NCBI RefSeq assembly: GCF_002251835.1
Contig: NZ_NOXV01000301.1
Location: 1 to 44,970, forward strand
Length of the DNA: 44,970 nucleotides
Source of the DNA: Flavobacterium cyanobacteriorum
Lineage (GTDB): Bacteria > Bacteroidota > Bacteroidia > Flavobacteriales > Flavobacteriaceae
Direction of reading: 5' to 3'
Below are positions 18,646 through 27,167 of this stretch, one piece after another; position 1 is the first letter of the stretch; each line of letters starts with the position of its first letter. Under the pieces are notes generated by a model. It ran no database searches and was not told the origin of the DNA. It worked only from the letters and a program-made list of their open reading frames with translations. A program made the position numbers and the translations under genes.

Positions 18646-19971
18646 ATGAGTTACATTGATAATATTTTGTTTGTTTTACTGCTTGCCGCAGGCTTTGGCT
18701 ATTTTGCTTTTAATGTAAAGAAGCTGGTACGCAACATAAAGCTCGGCAGGGATATTGACAGGAGCGATAATCCCGGTGAGCGCTGGGGTAATATGGCCCT
18801 GATTGCGCTCGGACAGTCAAAAATGGTAAAAAGGCCAATAGCGGGTATCCTGCACATTATTGTTTACCTCGGCTTTATCATAATCAATATTGAACTTCTG
18901 GAAATCATTATAGATGGTATTTTCGGCACCCACAGGCTGTTTGGCTTTATGGGTGGCTTTTATAATTTCCTTATAGGCTCTTTTGAAGTGCTTGCAGTAC
19001 TTGTGCTTGTTTCGGTTATTGCGTTCCTTGTACGCAGGAATATTATAAAGCTGTGGCGTTTTGTACACAGCGACCTTAATGGCTGGCCAAAGAGCGATGC
19101 CAACTATATTCTTTATTTTGAAATAGTGCTGATGACGCTGTTCCTCATTATGAATGCTGCTGATAATTCCCTTCAACTGCGCGGGTATGAAGGATACCAT
19201 ACGGCAGGTGCCTATCCTGTATCAGGGCTTATATCGCCAATATTTGAAAATATGCCCGGCGCTACTGTTGTGGCTGTTGAAAGAATGGCATGGTGGCTCC
19301 ACATTATAGGCATCCTCGTTTTTATGAACTACCTGTACTACTCAAAGCACCTGCATATTCTACTGGCATTTCCCAATACTTATTTCGCTTACCTGAAGCC
19401 GAAAGGAAAGTTCAGGAACAACGAAACCGTTACCAGGGAAGTGAAGCTGATGATGGATCCTAATGCCGACCCCTTTGCAGCACAGCCTGCGGATACTGGT
19501 GCTGCTCCCGAAAAGTTTGGCGCTAAAGACGTTCAGGACCTTCACTGGGTGCAGCTTATGAACGCCTACACCTGTACCGAATGCGGGCGATGTACATCTT
19601 CCTGTCCTGCTAATATCACAGGTAAAAAGCTTTCACCGCGAAAGATAATGATGGATACCCGCGACAGGCTTGAGGAAGTTGGCAAAAACATTGACAGGAA
19701 CAAAGGTACATTTGTTGATGATGGCAAAACTTTACTTTTTGATTATATTACCCCTGAAGAAATATGGGCCTGTACCACGTGCAACGGCTGTGTAGAAGCC
19801 TGCCCCGTTAATATTGATCCGCTTTCTATAATAATGGACCTCAGGCAGTACCTTGTCATGGAACAGAGTGCGGCGCCTATGGAACTTAACAACATGATGG
19901 CAAATGTAGAAAATAACGGTGCGCCGTGGCAGTACAACCAGATGGACAGGCTAAACTGGAAAGACGAATAG
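18646..19971 (+). CDS. Membrane-bound 4Fe-4S dicluster protein (HdrC-like Fe-S oxidoreductase)
   Basis: A 441-residue redox protein. The N-terminal ~235 residues hold five or six membrane helices resembling a NarI/cytochrome-b-like module (ILFVLLLAAGFGYFAFNV, AGILHIIVYLGFIIINI, with several helix histidines that could bind haem). Residues ~300-400 carry two 4Fe-4S motifs: Cys310-x2-Cys-x2-Cys-x3-Cys (CTECGRCTSSCP) and Cys376-x2-Cys-x2-Cys-x3-Cys (CTTCNGCVEACP). With the HdrB-like protein at 20425 it forms a likely complex passing electrons between quinones and a soluble thiol or dehydrogenase partner. No flavin or substrate subunit is present, so the reaction is unknown. Confidence 0.85.
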   Translation: MSYIDNILFVLLLAAGFGYFAFNVKKLVRNIKLGRDIDRSDNPGERWGNMALIALGQSKMVKRPIAGILHIIVYLGFIIINIELLEIIIDGIFGTHRLFGFMGGFYNFLIGSFEVLAVLVLVSVIAFLVRRNIIKLWRFVHSDLNGWPKSDANYILYFEIVLMTLFLIMNAADNSLQLRGYEGYHTAGAYPVSGLISPIFENMPGATVVAVERMAWWLHIIGILVFMNYLYYSKHLHILLAFPNTYFAYLKPKGKFRNNETVTREVKLMMDPNADPFAAQPADTGAAPEKFGAKDVQDLHWVQLMNAYTCTECGRCTSSCPANITGKKLSPRKIMMDTRDRLEEVGKNIDRNKGTFVDDGKTLLFDYITPEEIWACTTCNGCVEACPVNIDPLSIIMDLRQYLVMEQSAAPMELNNMMANVENNGAPWQYNQMDRLNWKDE

Positions 19972-19972
19972 C

Positions 19973-20422
19973 ATGAGGGCAGAAGATATAGAGAAGAAAT
20001 TGCAGCAGGTAACAGAAAATGGCGAACACATAAGCCCTGTATTGCCTGAAGGGATTAAAAATTACCTAATAGATATTGACGGCACTATTTGTGACGATAT
20101 TCCCAACGAAGAACCTGAAAGGATGGTTACGGCAGCCGTATACCCTGATGCGCTTGAAACACTTAACCGCTGGTATGATGAGGGGCATATCATCTACTTC
20201 TTTACCTCACGCACGGAAGCCCATCGTGAAATAACAGAAGAGTGGCTTAACAGGCACGGATTTAAATATCACGGTATGCTTATGGGCAAGCCACGCGGGG
20301 GTAACTACCACTGGATTGACAACCACCTTGTGAAAGCCACGCGCTACAGGGGAAAATTTACGGATTTAATCGAAAAAGAAGTTACCATACAGGTTTTTGA
20401 TGATGGTAAACACGACGAATAA
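19973..20422 (+). CDS. Small HAD-superfamily hydrolase
   Basis: A 149-residue HAD-fold phosphatase-like protein. Motif I is NYLIDIDGTICDD (Asp nucleophile and second Asp in DIDGT), motif II is YFFTSR, and the late motif is KPRGGNYHWIDNH with a conserved lysine; a C-terminal DDGKHDE supplies acidic residues. There is no cap domain. Close relatives in Bacteroidota are often labelled phosphoheptose isomerase; I see no SIS domain that would support that name. It sits 1 bp after the HdrC-like gene and 2 bp before the HdrB-like gene, so it is translated together with them, which is a curious place for a phosphatase. Fold is clear, substrate unknown. Confidence 0.75.
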   Translation: MRAEDIEKKLQQVTENGEHISPVLPEGIKNYLIDIDGTICDDIPNEEPERMVTAAVYPDALETLNRWYDEGHIIYFFTSRTEAHREITEEWLNRHGFKYHGMLMGKPRGGNYHWIDNHLVKATRYRGKFTDLIEKEVTIQVFDDGKHDE

Positions 20423-20424
20423 TT

Positions 20425-21213
20425 ATGGAAAATAGTAAAGTTCCTACAATGGCCGAAATGATGATGCAGGGGCAGCAGCCGGAAGTGCTATTCTGGGTGG
20501 GCTGTTCAGGCAGTTTTGATGACAGGGCCAAAAGAATTACAAAGGCATTTGTCCGCCTGCTCAATCAGGCCAATGTTTCTTTTGCGGTACTAGGCACGGA
20601 AGAAAGCTGCACGGGCGACCCAGCAAAAAGGGCCGGCAATGAGTTCCTTTTCCAGATGCAGGCCATGGCCAATATCGAGGTGATGAATGCTTATGAAGTG
20701 AAGAAGATAGTAACGGCCTGCCCGCACTGCTTCAACACTATAAAAAATGAATACCCAGAGTTGGGAGGAAACTATGAGGTAGTCCACCACACCGAGTTTT
20801 TAAAGTCTTTGCTTGATGAAGGCCGGCTTACCATTGAAGGCGGACAGTTTAAGGGAAAGAAGATAACTTTCCATGACCCATGTTACCTTGGCCGTGCCAA
20901 CAATATTTTTGAGGCGCCGCGTGATCTTATTGAGAAGCTTGATGCTGAACTGGTAGAGATGAAACGCAGCCGCAGAAACGGGCTTTGCTGCGGTGCCGGT
21001 GGTGCCCAGATGTTTAAAGAGCCTGAAAAAGGTAATAAAGATGTCAATGTGGAGAGGACAGAGGATGCCCTTGAAACCCAGCCTGAAATAATAGCAGCCG
21101 GATGCCCGTTTTGCAATACCATGCTGACCGACGGTGTAAAAGCAAAGAACAGGGAGCATGATGTTAAAGTGATGGATGTGGCGGAACTTATTGCTAATGC
21201 TAAGGATTTATAA
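20425..21213 (+). CDS. (Fe-S)-binding protein with CCG domains (HdrB-like)
   Basis: A 262-residue soluble protein built from two cysteine-rich CCG domains, as in heterodisulfide reductase HdrB, GlpC and LutA. Domain 1 has EVLFWVGCSGSFDDR, GTEESCTGDPA and VTACPHCFNT. Domain 2 has HDPCYLGRANN, GLCCGAGGAQMF and AAGCPFCNTM. These bind non-cubane or 4Fe-4S clusters and may carry out thiol/disulfide chemistry. It is encoded 2 bp past the HAD gene and pairs naturally with the membrane dicluster protein at 18646. The partner dehydrogenase is not evident. Family is secure; the reaction is not. Confidence 0.87.
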   Translation: MENSKVPTMAEMMMQGQQPEVLFWVGCSGSFDDRAKRITKAFVRLLNQANVSFAVLGTEESCTGDPAKRAGNEFLFQMQAMANIEVMNAYEVKKIVTACPHCFNTIKNEYPELGGNYEVVHHTEFLKSLLDEGRLTIEGGQFKGKKITFHDPCYLGRANNIFEAPRDLIEKLDAELVEMKRSRRNGLCCGAGGAQMFKEPEKGNKDVNVERTEDALETQPEIIAAGCPFCNTMLTDGVKAKNREHDVKVMDVAELIANAKDL

Positions 21214-21215
21214 TT

Positions 21216-21698
21216 ATGTATGTTCCTTTTGAAACACTGCCGGAAGATTCAAGGATATGGATTTATCAGGCCAACAGGAAATTCAGCGATACAGAAGTTG
21301 AAGAGATAAATAAATCTTTAAAAGATTTCGTGGACAGCTGGGCCGCACACGGCACGGGTCTTGAAGCCTCTTACCTTATCAAATATAACCGCTTTATTAT
21401 TATCGCTGTTAATCAGGCAACTCAGGCGGCAACAGGGTGTTCTATTGATGCTTCGGTACATTTTATACAGGAACTTGAGAAAAAATATAACGTGGAGCTG
21501 CTTGATAAAATGAACGTTACCTTTAAACTGGGCGAACATATTGCCTATAAACCGCTTATTGAGTTCAAAAAAATGGCAAAAGAAAAAGCGGTATCAGCAA
21601 ACACGGTGGTTTTTAATAATCTTGTCAACACAATAGGTGAGTGGCAGGATTATTGGGAAGTACCGGCAGGGGAAAGCTGGCACAGCCGTTTTTTTTAA
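21216..21698 (+). CDS. Conserved Bacteroidota protein of unknown function
   Basis: A 160-residue soluble protein, beginning MYVPFETLPEDSRIWIYQAN, with WAAHGTGLEASYLIKYNRF and a C-terminal WQDYWEVPAGESWHSRFF. It is widespread in Bacteroidota directly behind the Fe-S genes. Databases, as I recall, often call it an ABC transporter ATPase. That is wrong on its face: there is no Walker A, signature or Walker B motif, and it is too short. It is encoded 2 bp after the HdrB-like gene, so it is probably made with that complex. I assign no function. Confidence 0.7.
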   Translation: MYVPFETLPEDSRIWIYQANRKFSDTEVEEINKSLKDFVDSWAAHGTGLEASYLIKYNRFIIIAVNQATQAATGCSIDASVHFIQELEKKYNVELLDKMNVTFKLGEHIAYKPLIEFKKMAKEKAVSANTVVFNNLVNTIGEWQDYWEVPAGESWHSRFF

Positions 21699-21763
21699 CG
21701 TTCGTTCCACATAATAATTTTTAAGGATCATCATTATTAAAAGTAATGGTGATTTTGCTTTAA

Positions 21764-24682
21764 ATGCGATTAAGGTTAATGAAGTTAGCAGCAATTGTTT
21801 TTTTTATGTTCATACAGGCTGTCAGCGCACAGCAGGCAAGGCTGTTCCGGGATTACAAGTCGGAAGCAGAACACCGCTGGGTTGACAGTATTTATAATGG
21901 TTTTTCTTTTGATGAAAAAGTGGGGCAGCTATTTATGGTAGCGGCTTATTCTAATAAAGATTCCGCACATGTAAAAGGCATAGATAAGCTGATAACCGAT
22001 TACAAGATTGGGGGCGTAATATTCTTTCAGGGAGGGCCTGTACGGCAGGCCAGGCTTACTAATCGTTACCAGTCGAAATCAAAAGTGCCTTTATTTGTGG
22101 GTATTGATGCCGAGTGGGGCCTGAGCATGCGCCTCGATTCAACATACCGCTATCCCTGGAATATGACCCTTGGTGCCGTTCAGGACATGAAGCTCATTGA
22201 GCAGATGGGCAGGCAGATGGCGCAACAGGCAAAGCGTATGGGCATCCACTTTAATTTTGCCCCCGTACTTGATATTAATACCAACGCCGCAAACCCTATT
22301 ATAGGAAACCGCTCTTTCGGCGAAAATAAAGAGAACGTTACTAACCGGGCGCTGGCGCTGATGCGGGGCATACAGCGTGAGGGGGTTTATGCCACAGGAA
22401 AGCACTTCCCCGGGCACGGCGATACATCAACAGATTCGCACCATGCCCTGCCCTTTGTCAACTTCAGCAGGGGCAGGCTGGAAAATATTGAGTTCTATCC
22501 GTATAAGCGCCTTTTTGATAACGGCCTTGCCAGTATTATGGTGGCGCACCTTAATGTGCCCAGCGTAGAGCCAACAGAAAATTATCCTACTTCCTTATCT
22601 TATAATCTTGTTACAAATATAGTACAGGGAGAAATGGGGTTTGAAGGCTTGATCTTTACGGATGCCCTTAATATGAAGGGAGCAAGCAATTATATGCAGC
22701 CCGGTGATATAGACCTTGAAGCATTCCTTGCCGGCAATGATGTATTGCTATTTGCCGAAAATGTGCCTGTAGCCATCGAAAGGTTCCGGCAGGCTAAAGC
22801 TGTAGGCATACTGTCAGATGACAGGCTTGAGTATTCGGTAAAAAAGATATTGGCGCATAAATACAGGATTGGCCTTAACAGGTACAGGCCTGTAGACCTC
22901 ACAAACCTGTATAATGACCTTAATGCCTCTGAATATGATGACCTTAATTACCAACTTTATGAAAATGCGGTAACGGTAATAAAAAATGAGCAGCAGCTGC
23001 TTCCGGTAGAACATCTTGAAAAAGAAAATATAGCTTATGTAAAGCTTGGCGATGATGATGGCTCTGTATATCTTAATACATTAAAGAAGTATGCCGAAGT
23101 TACCGAAATTCAGGAAGATACCCTGGCAAACCTCATGGAGCGGCTTAAAGGCTATTCTGTTGTGGTGGTTGGCTTTCATAAAGCAGACGGCGCCTGGAAA
23201 AAACACAATTTTACAGATAAAGAGCTCGTATGGCTTGACACTATTGCCAAAGCCAAACGTACAATACTTACGGTTTTTGCCAAACCTTATACACTTAATT
23301 CAATTAAAGATTTTAAGAATATTGAAAGTGTTGTCCTGGCATACCAAAATAATAACATTGCACAAACTGTTGCTTCTGAAATAGTTTTTGGGGCGCTTGG
23401 TGCCAGGGGGAAACTTCCCGTATCAATTGGTGCCGCATTCAGGGTGAATGACGGCCTGCAGACAAGGATGCTCAACAGGCTTGGCTTTACTACTCCTGCC
23501 AATGCAGGTATGGACCCTGTAAAGCTAAAACAAATAGATGCTATAGCACAACGGGCTATTGATGGTAAAATGACACCCGGCCTGCAAATAGTAGTAGCCC
23601 GGAAAGGTAAAGTTTTTTACCAAAAATCATTTGGCCACCATACATATAATAAAGATAGTAAGGTAAAAGATACGGATTTATATGATGTGGCCTCGCTCAC
23701 CAAGATACTGGCAACCCTGCCGGGACTCATGCAGTTATACGATAAAGGAGAACTTAAACTGGATGACCCGCTGGGGAATCTTATACCGGCTTTTGCCCAT
23801 ACAGATAAAAAGGACATAACCGTCAGGGACATGCTCCTGCACCAGGCGCGTTTCCAGCCCTGGATGCCGTTCTACCAGGAAACCCTGGACAGTAGTAAAC
23901 ATCCGGATACACTTTATTACAGGAAGATGTACAGCCCCGAGTTTCCGCACCAGGTTGCTGAAAATCTTTTCCTCAGGGAAGATTATCCGGAAATTATAGT
24001 TAACAAAATAGCGGAAAGTAAACTTTTACCACGAAAAGAATATAAGTACAGCGACTTTTCGTTTATCCTTTTTAAGGAATATATTGAGCAGAAAACGGGT
24101 CGCTCGCTTGATAAGCTTAGTCATGATAACCTTTATAAGCCACTTGGGGCAGGCTTTACAACATATAACCCCCTGCGCAGGTTTGATATGGCGGCTATTC
24201 CGCCTACCGAAGTCGATAATTATTTCCGCTACCAGGTTATACAGGGGTATGTGCATGATATGGCTGCCGCCATGCAGGACGGCGTGGCGGGGCATGCGGG
24301 GCTTTTCAGTAACGCCATGGATGTAGCCAAAATTATGCAGATGTACCTGCAAAAAGGCAGCTATGGCAACAGGCAATACTTTTCGGCAGCTACATTTGAC
24401 ACCTTCAATACCTGTTATGCCTGCAAAGATGGTAACAGGCGTGGCCTCGGGTTTGATAAGCCACAGATAGAAAAGTCAGGGCCTACATGCGGATGTGTAT
24501 CCAAATCCAGTTTTGGGCATACCGGCTTTACGGGAACCATGGCCTGGGCCGACCCTGAAACTGAAATAGTTTATGTATTTTTGTCCAACAGGACCTATCC
24601 TGAAGCAGGGGAGAACCGCCTTTCCAAAGAAAATATCCGCGAAGATATACAAAGGGTAATACAGGAAGCGATAGTAGAATAA
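21764..24682 (+). CDS. GH3 beta-N-acetylglucosaminidase fused to a serine beta-lactamase-fold hydrolase
   Basis: A 972-residue exported two-enzyme protein. After a signal peptide (KLAAIVFFMFIQAVSAQ), residues ~30-390 form a GH3 domain of the NagZ type: GKHFPGHGDTSTDSHH (212-227), with the catalytic His in that loop, and Asp300 as nucleophile in LIFTDALNMKG. Residues ~400-570 are a GH3 C-terminal domain. Residues ~585-970 form a class C beta-lactamase/DD-peptidase fold with Ser644-x-x-Lys647 (ASLTK), Tyr762-Ser-Asp (YSD in place of YxN) and His919-Thr-Gly. It should trim GlcNAc-anhMurNAc or chitin-like sugars and act on murein peptides or esters. The ATG at 21779 is an equally good start. It ends a run of close genes but has a 65-bp leader. 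Confidence 0.9.
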   Translation: MRLRLMKLAAIVFFMFIQAVSAQQARLFRDYKSEAEHRWVDSIYNGFSFDEKVGQLFMVAAYSNKDSAHVKGIDKLITDYKIGGVIFFQGGPVRQARLTNRYQSKSKVPLFVGIDAEWGLSMRLDSTYRYPWNMTLGAVQDMKLIEQMGRQMAQQAKRMGIHFNFAPVLDINTNAANPIIGNRSFGENKENVTNRALALMRGIQREGVYATGKHFPGHGDTSTDSHHALPFVNFSRGRLENIEFYPYKRLFDNGLASIMVAHLNVPSVEPTENYPTSLSYNLVTNIVQGEMGFEGLIFTDALNMKGASNYMQPGDIDLEAFLAGNDVLLFAENVPVAIERFRQAKAVGILSDDRLEYSVKKILAHKYRIGLNRYRPVDLTNLYNDLNASEYDDLNYQLYENAVTVIKNEQQLLPVEHLEKENIAYVKLGDDDGSVYLNTLKKYAEVTEIQEDTLANLMERLKGYSVVVVGFHKADGAWKKHNFTDKELVWLDTIAKAKRTILTVFAKPYTLNSIKDFKNIESVVLAYQNNNIAQTVASEIVFGALGARGKLPVSIGAAFRVNDGLQTRMLNRLGFTTPANAGMDPVKLKQIDAIAQRAIDGKMTPGLQIVVARKGKVFYQKSFGHHTYNKDSKVKDTDLYDVASLTKILATLPGLMQLYDKGELKLDDPLGNLIPAFAHTDKKDITVRDMLLHQARFQPWMPFYQETLDSSKHPDTLYYRKMYSPEFPHQVAENLFLREDYPEIIVNKIAESKLLPRKEYKYSDFSFILFKEYIEQKTGRSLDKLSHDNLYKPLGAGFTTYNPLRRFDMAAIPPTEVDNYFRYQVIQGYVHDMAAAMQDGVAGHAGLFSNAMDVAKIMQMYLQKGSYGNRQYFSAATFDTFNTCYACKDGNRRGLGFDKPQIEKSGPTCGCVSKSSFGHTGFTGTMAWADPETEIVYVFLSNRTYPEAGENRLSKENIREDIQRVIQEAIVE

Positions 24683-24761
24683 AAACAAGGCATAAACATA
24701 AGCTAAAATCTTTCGTGATAGCAGCAAATAGTCAATGTTCAACATATAATTCCAAATACAG

Positions 24762-25220
24762 GTGCAATATTCAGACGCTAAAAACACACAGGAATATTTT
24801 GAGGCAATACCTGAAGAGCGCAGGGCTCCTATGGAAAAACTGCACGATGTTATTATAAAGAACCTGCCGGAAGGCTTCCAGGAAGGTATGGGTTACGGTA
24901 TGCTGGGCTGGTCAGTGCCTCACAGCACCTATCCTGCAGGCTACCACTGCGACCCGAAGCAGCCGCTGCCTTTCCTGGGTATTGCATCGCAAAAAAATTT
25001 TATAGCATTATACCATATGGGCATTTATGCTGATAAAGAACTGCACGACTGGTTTGTAGCAGAATATCCTAAGTATGTAAAAACAAAGCTCGATATGGGC
25101 AAGAGCTGTATCCGCTTCAAGAAGCCTGAAACTATTCCGTATGAATTGATAGGCCGGCTGGTCCAAAAAATGACTCCGCAGCAGTGGATAGAGTTGTATG
25201 AGGCGGGATTGAAACGATAA
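24762..25220 (+). CDS. DUF1801 domain-containing protein
   Basis: A 152-residue soluble protein with the DUF1801 pattern: EYFEAIPEERRAPMEKLHDV, EGMGYGMLGWSVP, LPFLGIASQKNFIALYHMG and the C-terminal MTPQQWIELYEAG. The structure family is an alpha/beta fold with no known activity. The start is GTG 24762; there is no ATG in frame close by, and the first residues (QYSDAKNTQEYF) match what is usual. It has its own terminator just downstream and lies 79 bp after the GH3 fusion gene. It is a distant relative of the N-terminal part of the protein at 2576. Confidence 0.8.
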   Translation: MQYSDAKNTQEYFEAIPEERRAPMEKLHDVIIKNLPEGFQEGMGYGMLGWSVPHSTYPAGYHCDPKQPLPFLGIASQKNFIALYHMGIYADKELHDWFVAEYPKYVKTKLDMGKSCIRFKKPETIPYELIGRLVQKMTPQQWIELYEAGLKR

Positions 25221-25245
25221 GGTAATTATTACTCTAATTATATTG

Positions 25246-25270
25246 AAAACAGGTTTTGCCTGTTTTTTTT
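25246..25270 (+). terminator. Intrinsic terminator after the DUF1801 gene
   Basis: AAAACAGG (25246-25253) and CCTGTTTT (25259-25266) form a perfect stem around a 5-nt loop, and the T-run continues to 25270. It is a clean rho-independent terminator 26 bp past the stop, and separates the upstream genes from bshA. Confidence 0.85.
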
Positions 25271-25301
25271 ATGTAATTTCGTTACTTTATTTACCGCTAT
25301 T

Positions 25302-26438
25302 ATGAAAATCGCAATAGTATGTTATCCAACCTTCGGCGGTAGCGGCGTTGTAGCTACCGAACTTGGATTGGAACTGGCTCGCCGCGGGCACGAGATACAC
25401 TTCATAACCTATAGCCAGCCGGTGCGCCTGGCACTTTTAAACCCTAACGTACATTTTCACGAAGTACACGTACCTGAATACCCCCTGTTCCATTACCAGC
25501 CCTATGAGCTTGCGCTGTCAAGTAAGCTGGTAGACATGGTGAAGCTGCATAATATAGAACTGCTGCACGTGCATTATGCCATACCCCATGCCTATGCAGG
25601 CTACATGGCAAAAAAGATGCTGAAAGAACAGGGCATACGCATCCCAATGGTCACCACACTTCACGGTACTGATATTACCCTTGTGGGCAACCACCCGTTT
25701 TATAAGCCGGCAGTAAGCTTCAGTATCAACCACTCTGATATGGTAACATCTGTTTCGCAGAACCTTAAAGAAGAGACCTACAGGCTTTTTGACATTAACA
25801 GGGATATTACCGTTATACCTAATTTTATCGAAGTCGAAAAAAATAAAAATGAAATTACCACACCATGCGAACGGTCAATGATGGCTACCGAAAGAGAGAA
25901 AATTATTACCCATATAAGTAATTTCAGGAAAGTAAAGCGAATCCCGGATGTGGTAAAAATATTCGATGAAATCCGGAAAACCGTACCCGCCAGGCTGATG
26001 ATGGTAGGGGATGGCCCCGAGCGTGAACCTGCCGAAAAGTTGTGTCGGGACCTTGGGATAAGCGATAAGGTAATCTTTTTTGGCAACAGTAATGAAATCA
26101 ACCAGATTTTATCCTATTCCGACCTTTTTCTCCTCCCTTCAGAAACGGAAAGCTTTGGGCTTGCGGCACTTGAGGCTATGGCATGCGGTGTGCCGGTTAT
26201 TTCCACAAATTCAGGGGGGCTTCCTGAAGTAAATGAAGACGGTATATCAGGATATATGGGCAATGTAGGCGATGTGCAGGATATGGCCGCCAAAGCGGTT
26301 TCTATCCTCTCAGACGATGATGTCCTGTGCCGCTTCAAGCGGGACGCGCTTAGCGTAGCACAGAAATTTGACATACAGAATATCTTGCCTCTGTATGAAA
26401 ACTTATACAGAAAAGCATTAAAACAGCAGCATGTATGA
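25302..26438 (+). CDS. bshA: N-acetyl-alpha-D-glucosaminyl L-malate synthase BshA
   Basis: A GT4 retaining glycosyltransferase that joins GlcNAc from UDP-GlcNAc to L-malate, the first step of bacillithiol synthesis. At 378 residues it matches BshA: the N-terminal loop CYPTFGGSGVVATELGLELA, then HVHYAIPHAYAGYMA, LHGTDITLVG and NPNV.., and the C-terminal donor site with PSETESFGLAALEAMACGVP and ISTNSGGLPEVN. These are specific BshA features. bshB and bshC are not in the window. It opens a two-gene unit: the lipoprotein gene overlaps its stop by 4 bases. Bacillithiol is the main low-molecular-weight thiol in many Flavobacteriaceae. Confidence 0.95.
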   Translation: MKIAIVCYPTFGGSGVVATELGLELARRGHEIHFITYSQPVRLALLNPNVHFHEVHVPEYPLFHYQPYELALSSKLVDMVKLHNIELLHVHYAIPHAYAGYMAKKMLKEQGIRIPMVTTLHGTDITLVGNHPFYKPAVSFSINHSDMVTSVSQNLKEETYRLFDINRDITVIPNFIEVEKNKNEITTPCERSMMATEREKIITHISNFRKVKRIPDVVKIFDEIRKTVPARLMMVGDGPEREPAEKLCRDLGISDKVIFFGNSNEINQILSYSDLFLLPSETESFGLAALEAMACGVPVISTNSGGLPEVNEDGISGYMGNVGDVQDMAAKAVSILSDDDVLCRFKRDALSVAQKFDIQNILPLYENLYRKALKQQHV

Positions 26439-26899
26439 GAGTGCTACTGGTACTTACAGCAGTAGCTGCCTTAGCAGGATGCGCAGTTAAAACAAATGCC
26501 GAAGCCGGCAAAGGCGGCAGCCCGGGCACGCCTATACAAATGGAAAATAATTTTACCATACTTAAACAGGAAAGCTATGGAGGCATGGAAACACCACAAA
26601 ATATCATTATAACCTCCCAAAGCGCGCTCGACTCAATGTACCAAAAACTAAATGCCGGGGAGGCACAAAAAACAGATTTTAACAAACACACCGTAGTGAT
26701 ACTCTTTATGGGCCAAAAAAGTACCGGGGGTTTCAGCATTGGTATAGAATCGGTACGGCAAAATGGCGATACAGCCGAAGTAGTTATAAAAGAAACCCGT
26801 CCCCGGGGCGCCGTCACCATGGCCCTTACACAGCCCTACTGCATCGCCCTGATCCCAAAAACACCAAAAGTTACATTCCTGCATCAGGACCAAAAGTAG
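26435..26899 (+). CDS. PrcB-domain lipoprotein
   Basis: A 154-residue probable lipoprotein. The signal peptide MRVLLVLTAVAALAGC ends in a lipobox (LAGC), making Cys16 the lipidated residue, followed by a Gly/Ala-rich linker to about residue 35. The rest is a PrcB C-terminal domain: FNKHTVVILFMGQKSTGGFS, then VVIKETRPRGAVTMALTQPY and IALIPKT, the usual family blocks. PrcB is an accessory of the treponemal dentilisin protease complex, but most family members stand alone with no known role. It overlaps bshA by 4 bases (ATGA), so translation is coupled. Copy B of the repeat element lies just downstream. Confidence 0.8.
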   Translation: MRVLLVLTAVAALAGCAVKTNAEAGKGGSPGTPIQMENNFTILKQESYGGMETPQNIIITSQSALDSMYQKLNAGEAQKTDFNKHTVVILFMGQKSTGGFSIGIESVRQNGDTAEVVIKETRPRGAVTMALTQPYCIALIPKTPKVTFLHQDQK

Positions 26900-26926
26900 T
26901 TCTGGCCCATTTATTTTTTTTAATCC

Positions 26927-27033
26927 GGAGCAGTGATCAGCCGCGCTCCTCTGGAGTTTTATTTCCCGCTCTCGTCTCTATCTCCCCGCCGCAAAAGCAG
27001 GCGGCGGGGAGGATGCCGCCTCCATCGGGGCTA
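26927..27033 (-). repeat. Dispersed ~107-nt structured element, copy B
   Basis: On the minus strand from GTAGCCCCGATGG (27034-27022) to CTGCTCC (26933-26927). The 11-bp central stem pairs CTCCCCGCCGC with GCGGCGGGGAG around CTGCTTTT. The core is almost identical to copy D, with a C-G pair where D has T-A. Near the 3' end GGAGC and GCTCC form a second hairpin. It lies between the PrcB lipoprotein gene and the convergent small gene at 27168. Confidence 0.87.
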
Positions 27034-27167
27034 CCTCCAGCGCTGGTGATTACTTGCCATGTCCCTCAAGTAAAGCACCACGCAAAACCCTCAATCAATA
27101 CGTATACCTGGCTCTGTAAAAAAACTTTTAGGGCGGGGGGGTGCAGTACGCTTTATTGGCCTCTGCA

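Noticed and set aside
27135-27141. G/C homopolymer runs near copies A, B and D as part of the element
   Set aside because: Distances (35-102 nt) and strand orientation differ between copies, and copy C has none.
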